Assembly: GCA_036675815.1 (NCBI GenBank)
Contig: JAKFEE010000022.1
Span: 124,001-188,000 of the forward strand
DNA: 64,000 nucleotides
Direction of reading: 5' to 3'
DNA from: JAKFEE01 sp036675815
GTDB taxonomy: Bacteria > Pseudomonadota > Alphaproteobacteria > Rhodospirillales > Magnetospirillaceae
Part shown: one piece after another, positions 62,664 through 64,000 of the stretch
How the letters are laid out: every line of letters starts with the position of its first letter
Numbering within the stretch: position 1 is the stretch's first letter
Translations under genes and position numbers: made by a program
Notes under the pieces: model-generated
Told to the model about the DNA's origin: nothing
Database searches by the model: none
The model's input: the letters and a program-made list of their open reading frames with translations, nothing else

Positions 62664-64000
62664 CGGTGATGCGTGCCTTGTCCAGGATGCTGCCCAGTTT
62701 GCCGGACACATTGAGATTGAGCTCGATGGGATAGCCGTCATAGAGGCCAGGGTTGGCGCCATTGATGGTCATGCCCGCCAGCAGATCACCTCCGGCTTCG
62801 CCGTGCAAGGTCATCGACAATTTGGTGTAATGAAAATCGTCGAGCGCCTTCAACACCAGGTCCATCGACTCGCCCATGCCGGCGATCCCCGACGGATCGG
62901 ACGGCTGGTAGCGCAGGACTCCGGGGGCGATGGAGTCGAGCCGCGCGCTGGCAATGGTCACATCACCTTGCGCGAGGACCAAGGGAATGGTGCCGGTCAG
63001 CCGGCCACTCCCCGAAAGGCCGTCCACCTGGATCATCTCGATCACTTGGGCCAAATCCAAACCGGCCACGGCGAGGGTCAGTTGCTGGCGTGTGGCGCGG
63101 GGATCGACCACGGCGTCCGTCACCGAGACCATGCCTCCCGCCAGTTGCGCCGACGCCCGCGCCACCATCACCCGGCCGCGGTCGAGGCGGAAGGTGAGGC
63201 GGCCATCCGTCAGCGGCACGGCGCTGTCGATGCGCTGCACCGACGCCCTCTGGTTCGGCGGCGTCGACAGTGGTGCCAAGCCGTCGAGGTGGATGCCGGC
63301 GTCGAGGTGGTGGGCGGCGACGCTACCGACATGGCCGCCCATGTCCTGCAAGGTGATCCTTAGGTCGGGGGTGAAACGCGTTCTCGACCAGGAAACCGCC
63401 CCGGCCATCGCGGCCGTTCCGGAGACCTGACTGAACGCGCCCAGGCCGGGGAAGAGTTGCCGTGGCTGCAGTTTGCCGGGGGCGAAGGTGATAGGCGCTG
63501 ATTCCAGTGTTAGCGAGCCTCCACCGCCGAGCAAATCGTGGAATCCGGCCAGGGCAATGTCGACTCCCGGCCCGACGAGATGCGCACTCAGCCGCAGTCC
63601 ATCTTCGACCGGCGAAACCTGTGCCGTTGCCGACATGACGCCGCCCTCGGCCGGGCCGAGGCGCGAGGCGCTGAACTGAAGCGCCGGGCCGGTGGGGGAC
63701 GGCGCCATACTCGCCACCACGTCAGCCGCGCGCCACGACCATTCCACGACGTCGAGCGTCGCGTCGGAAAGGGTGACCCCCGGCAGCAAAGGCCCTTCCG
63801 GCCATGCGATATCTCCACCGACGTCGCAGCGGGGGATCGTCGCCAGCATACGGACACCACCCGCGCGCAGCGAGAGCTCGCCCTGGATCGCCACGTCTGG
63901 TCGAAGCATCACGCCATCTTCGCTCAACGAGGCTTCGATGGTCGCTCCGGGCAGGATCGTCAGCGATGCGGGACTGACCGCGAAGAATTCGCCAAAATCG
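62626..64000 (-). CDS. ydbH: YdbH-family (AsmA-like) protein, 5' partial
   Basis: C-terminal 458 residues of a long AsmA/YdbH-like protein that spans the periplasm as a lipid bridge. The frame is open to the window edge (minus strand), so the start lies outside. Beta-rich, with repeated hydrophobic strands; recognisable near the end: GKLQPRQLFPGLGAF, LDLAQVIEMIQVDGLSGSGRLTGTIPLVL in pieces, LALAVAGL-type strands, then MTINGANPGLYDGYPIELNLNVSGKL. It is the first visible member of a YdbH-YnbE-YdbL set. Confidence 0.88.
   Translation of the reverse strand, partial: DFGEFFAVSPASLTILPGATIEASLSEDGVMLRPDVAIQGELSLRAGGVRMLATIPRCDVGGDIAWPEGPLLPGVTLSDATLDVVEWSWRAADVVASMAPSPTGPALQFSASRLGPAEGGVMSATAQVSPVEDGLRLSAHLVGPGVDIALAGFHDLLGGGGSLTLESAPITFAPGKLQPRQLFPGLGAFSQVSGTAAMAGAVSWSRTRFTPDLRITLQDMGGHVGSVAAHHLDAGIHLDGLAPLSTPPNQRASVQRIDSAVPLTDGRLTFRLDRGRVMVARASAQLAGGMVSVTDAVVDPRATRQQLTLAVAGLDLAQVIEMIQVDGLSGSGRLTGTIPLVLAQGDVTIASARLDSIAPGVLRYQPSDPSGIAGMGESMDLVLKALDDFHYTKLSMTLHGEAGGDLLAGMTINGANPGLYDGYPIELNLNVSGKLGSILDKARITDELPDILRRPSR

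Overview
The window is about 65% GC, densely packed, and reads as the chromosome of a free-living alphaproteobacterium, most likely of the Rhodospirillales. That placement rests on gene content and order: an NDUFA12-type complex I subunit, a ubiquinol-cytochrome c chaperone (Cbp3 family), an IspD-IspF fusion, dusB-ntrB-ntrC-ntrY-ntrX-trkA running into hfq-hflX, the block DUF177-rpmF-plsX-fabH-ihfA-merR, and the cluster aroQ-accB-accC-aat-DUF2155-mlaD-NDUFA12. No prophage, insertion sequence, CRISPR array or rRNA operon was seen.

Layout. 1-8.4 kb: coaD (5' end cut by the window), two tandem cyclophilins, tRNA-Lys, an orphan receiver protein, two related tiny cysteine-motif ORFs, a zinc-ribbon protein, bamE diverging from the cbp3-like gene, then the fatty-acid/phospholipid block ending in ihfA-merR and tRNA-Pro. 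8.6-11.5 kb: an antitoxin gene with a decayed toxin remnant, cutA, ispDF and a CcsA/YpjD-like membrane protein. 11.5-24.1 kb: a long + strand run, dusB-ntrBC-ntrYX-trkA-dat-HAD-hfq-hflX-inositol phosphatase, headed by a 17-bp dyad that resembles an NtrC site. 24.1-32.8 kb: mostly minus-strand genes, including a CD-NTase-like protein that has lost catalytic acids and is translationally coupled to a RidA protein, msrA, a CoA-ligase/acetyltransferase fusion and an AEC transporter. 33-36.6 kb: ornithine decarboxylase preceded by a short leader ORF and nested hairpins, a sigma-54-driven flagellar hook protein and a DsbA-like protein. 36.6-47 kb: a BepA-like protease, a GGT-like lipoprotein, an aminotransferase, a thiS-thiG fusion, aroQ-accBC-aat and a tandem MCE/MlaD pair with NDUFA12. 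47-56 kb: an M20 amidohydrolase, a CBS protein, bacteriohemerythrin, an RpoH paralogue, an M1-like peptidase and bifunctional putA. 56-64 kb: a hybrid histidine kinase, an SDR, then a minus-strand run combining a YdbH-YnbE-YdbL envelope set with XdhC and molybdenum-cofactor genes.

Most of the window is core metabolism, envelope maintenance and nitrogen/redox regulation. The most unusual loci are the degenerate CD-NTase-RidA pair (26967-28291), the attenuator-like leader before ornithine decarboxylase (33026-33222), the tandem Cys-motif small ORFs (2466-2949), the GGT-like protein without its nucleophile (38065-39162), and the decayed toxin-antitoxin pair (8630-8984). Functional assignments come from recognising family motifs by eye; no database search was possible.
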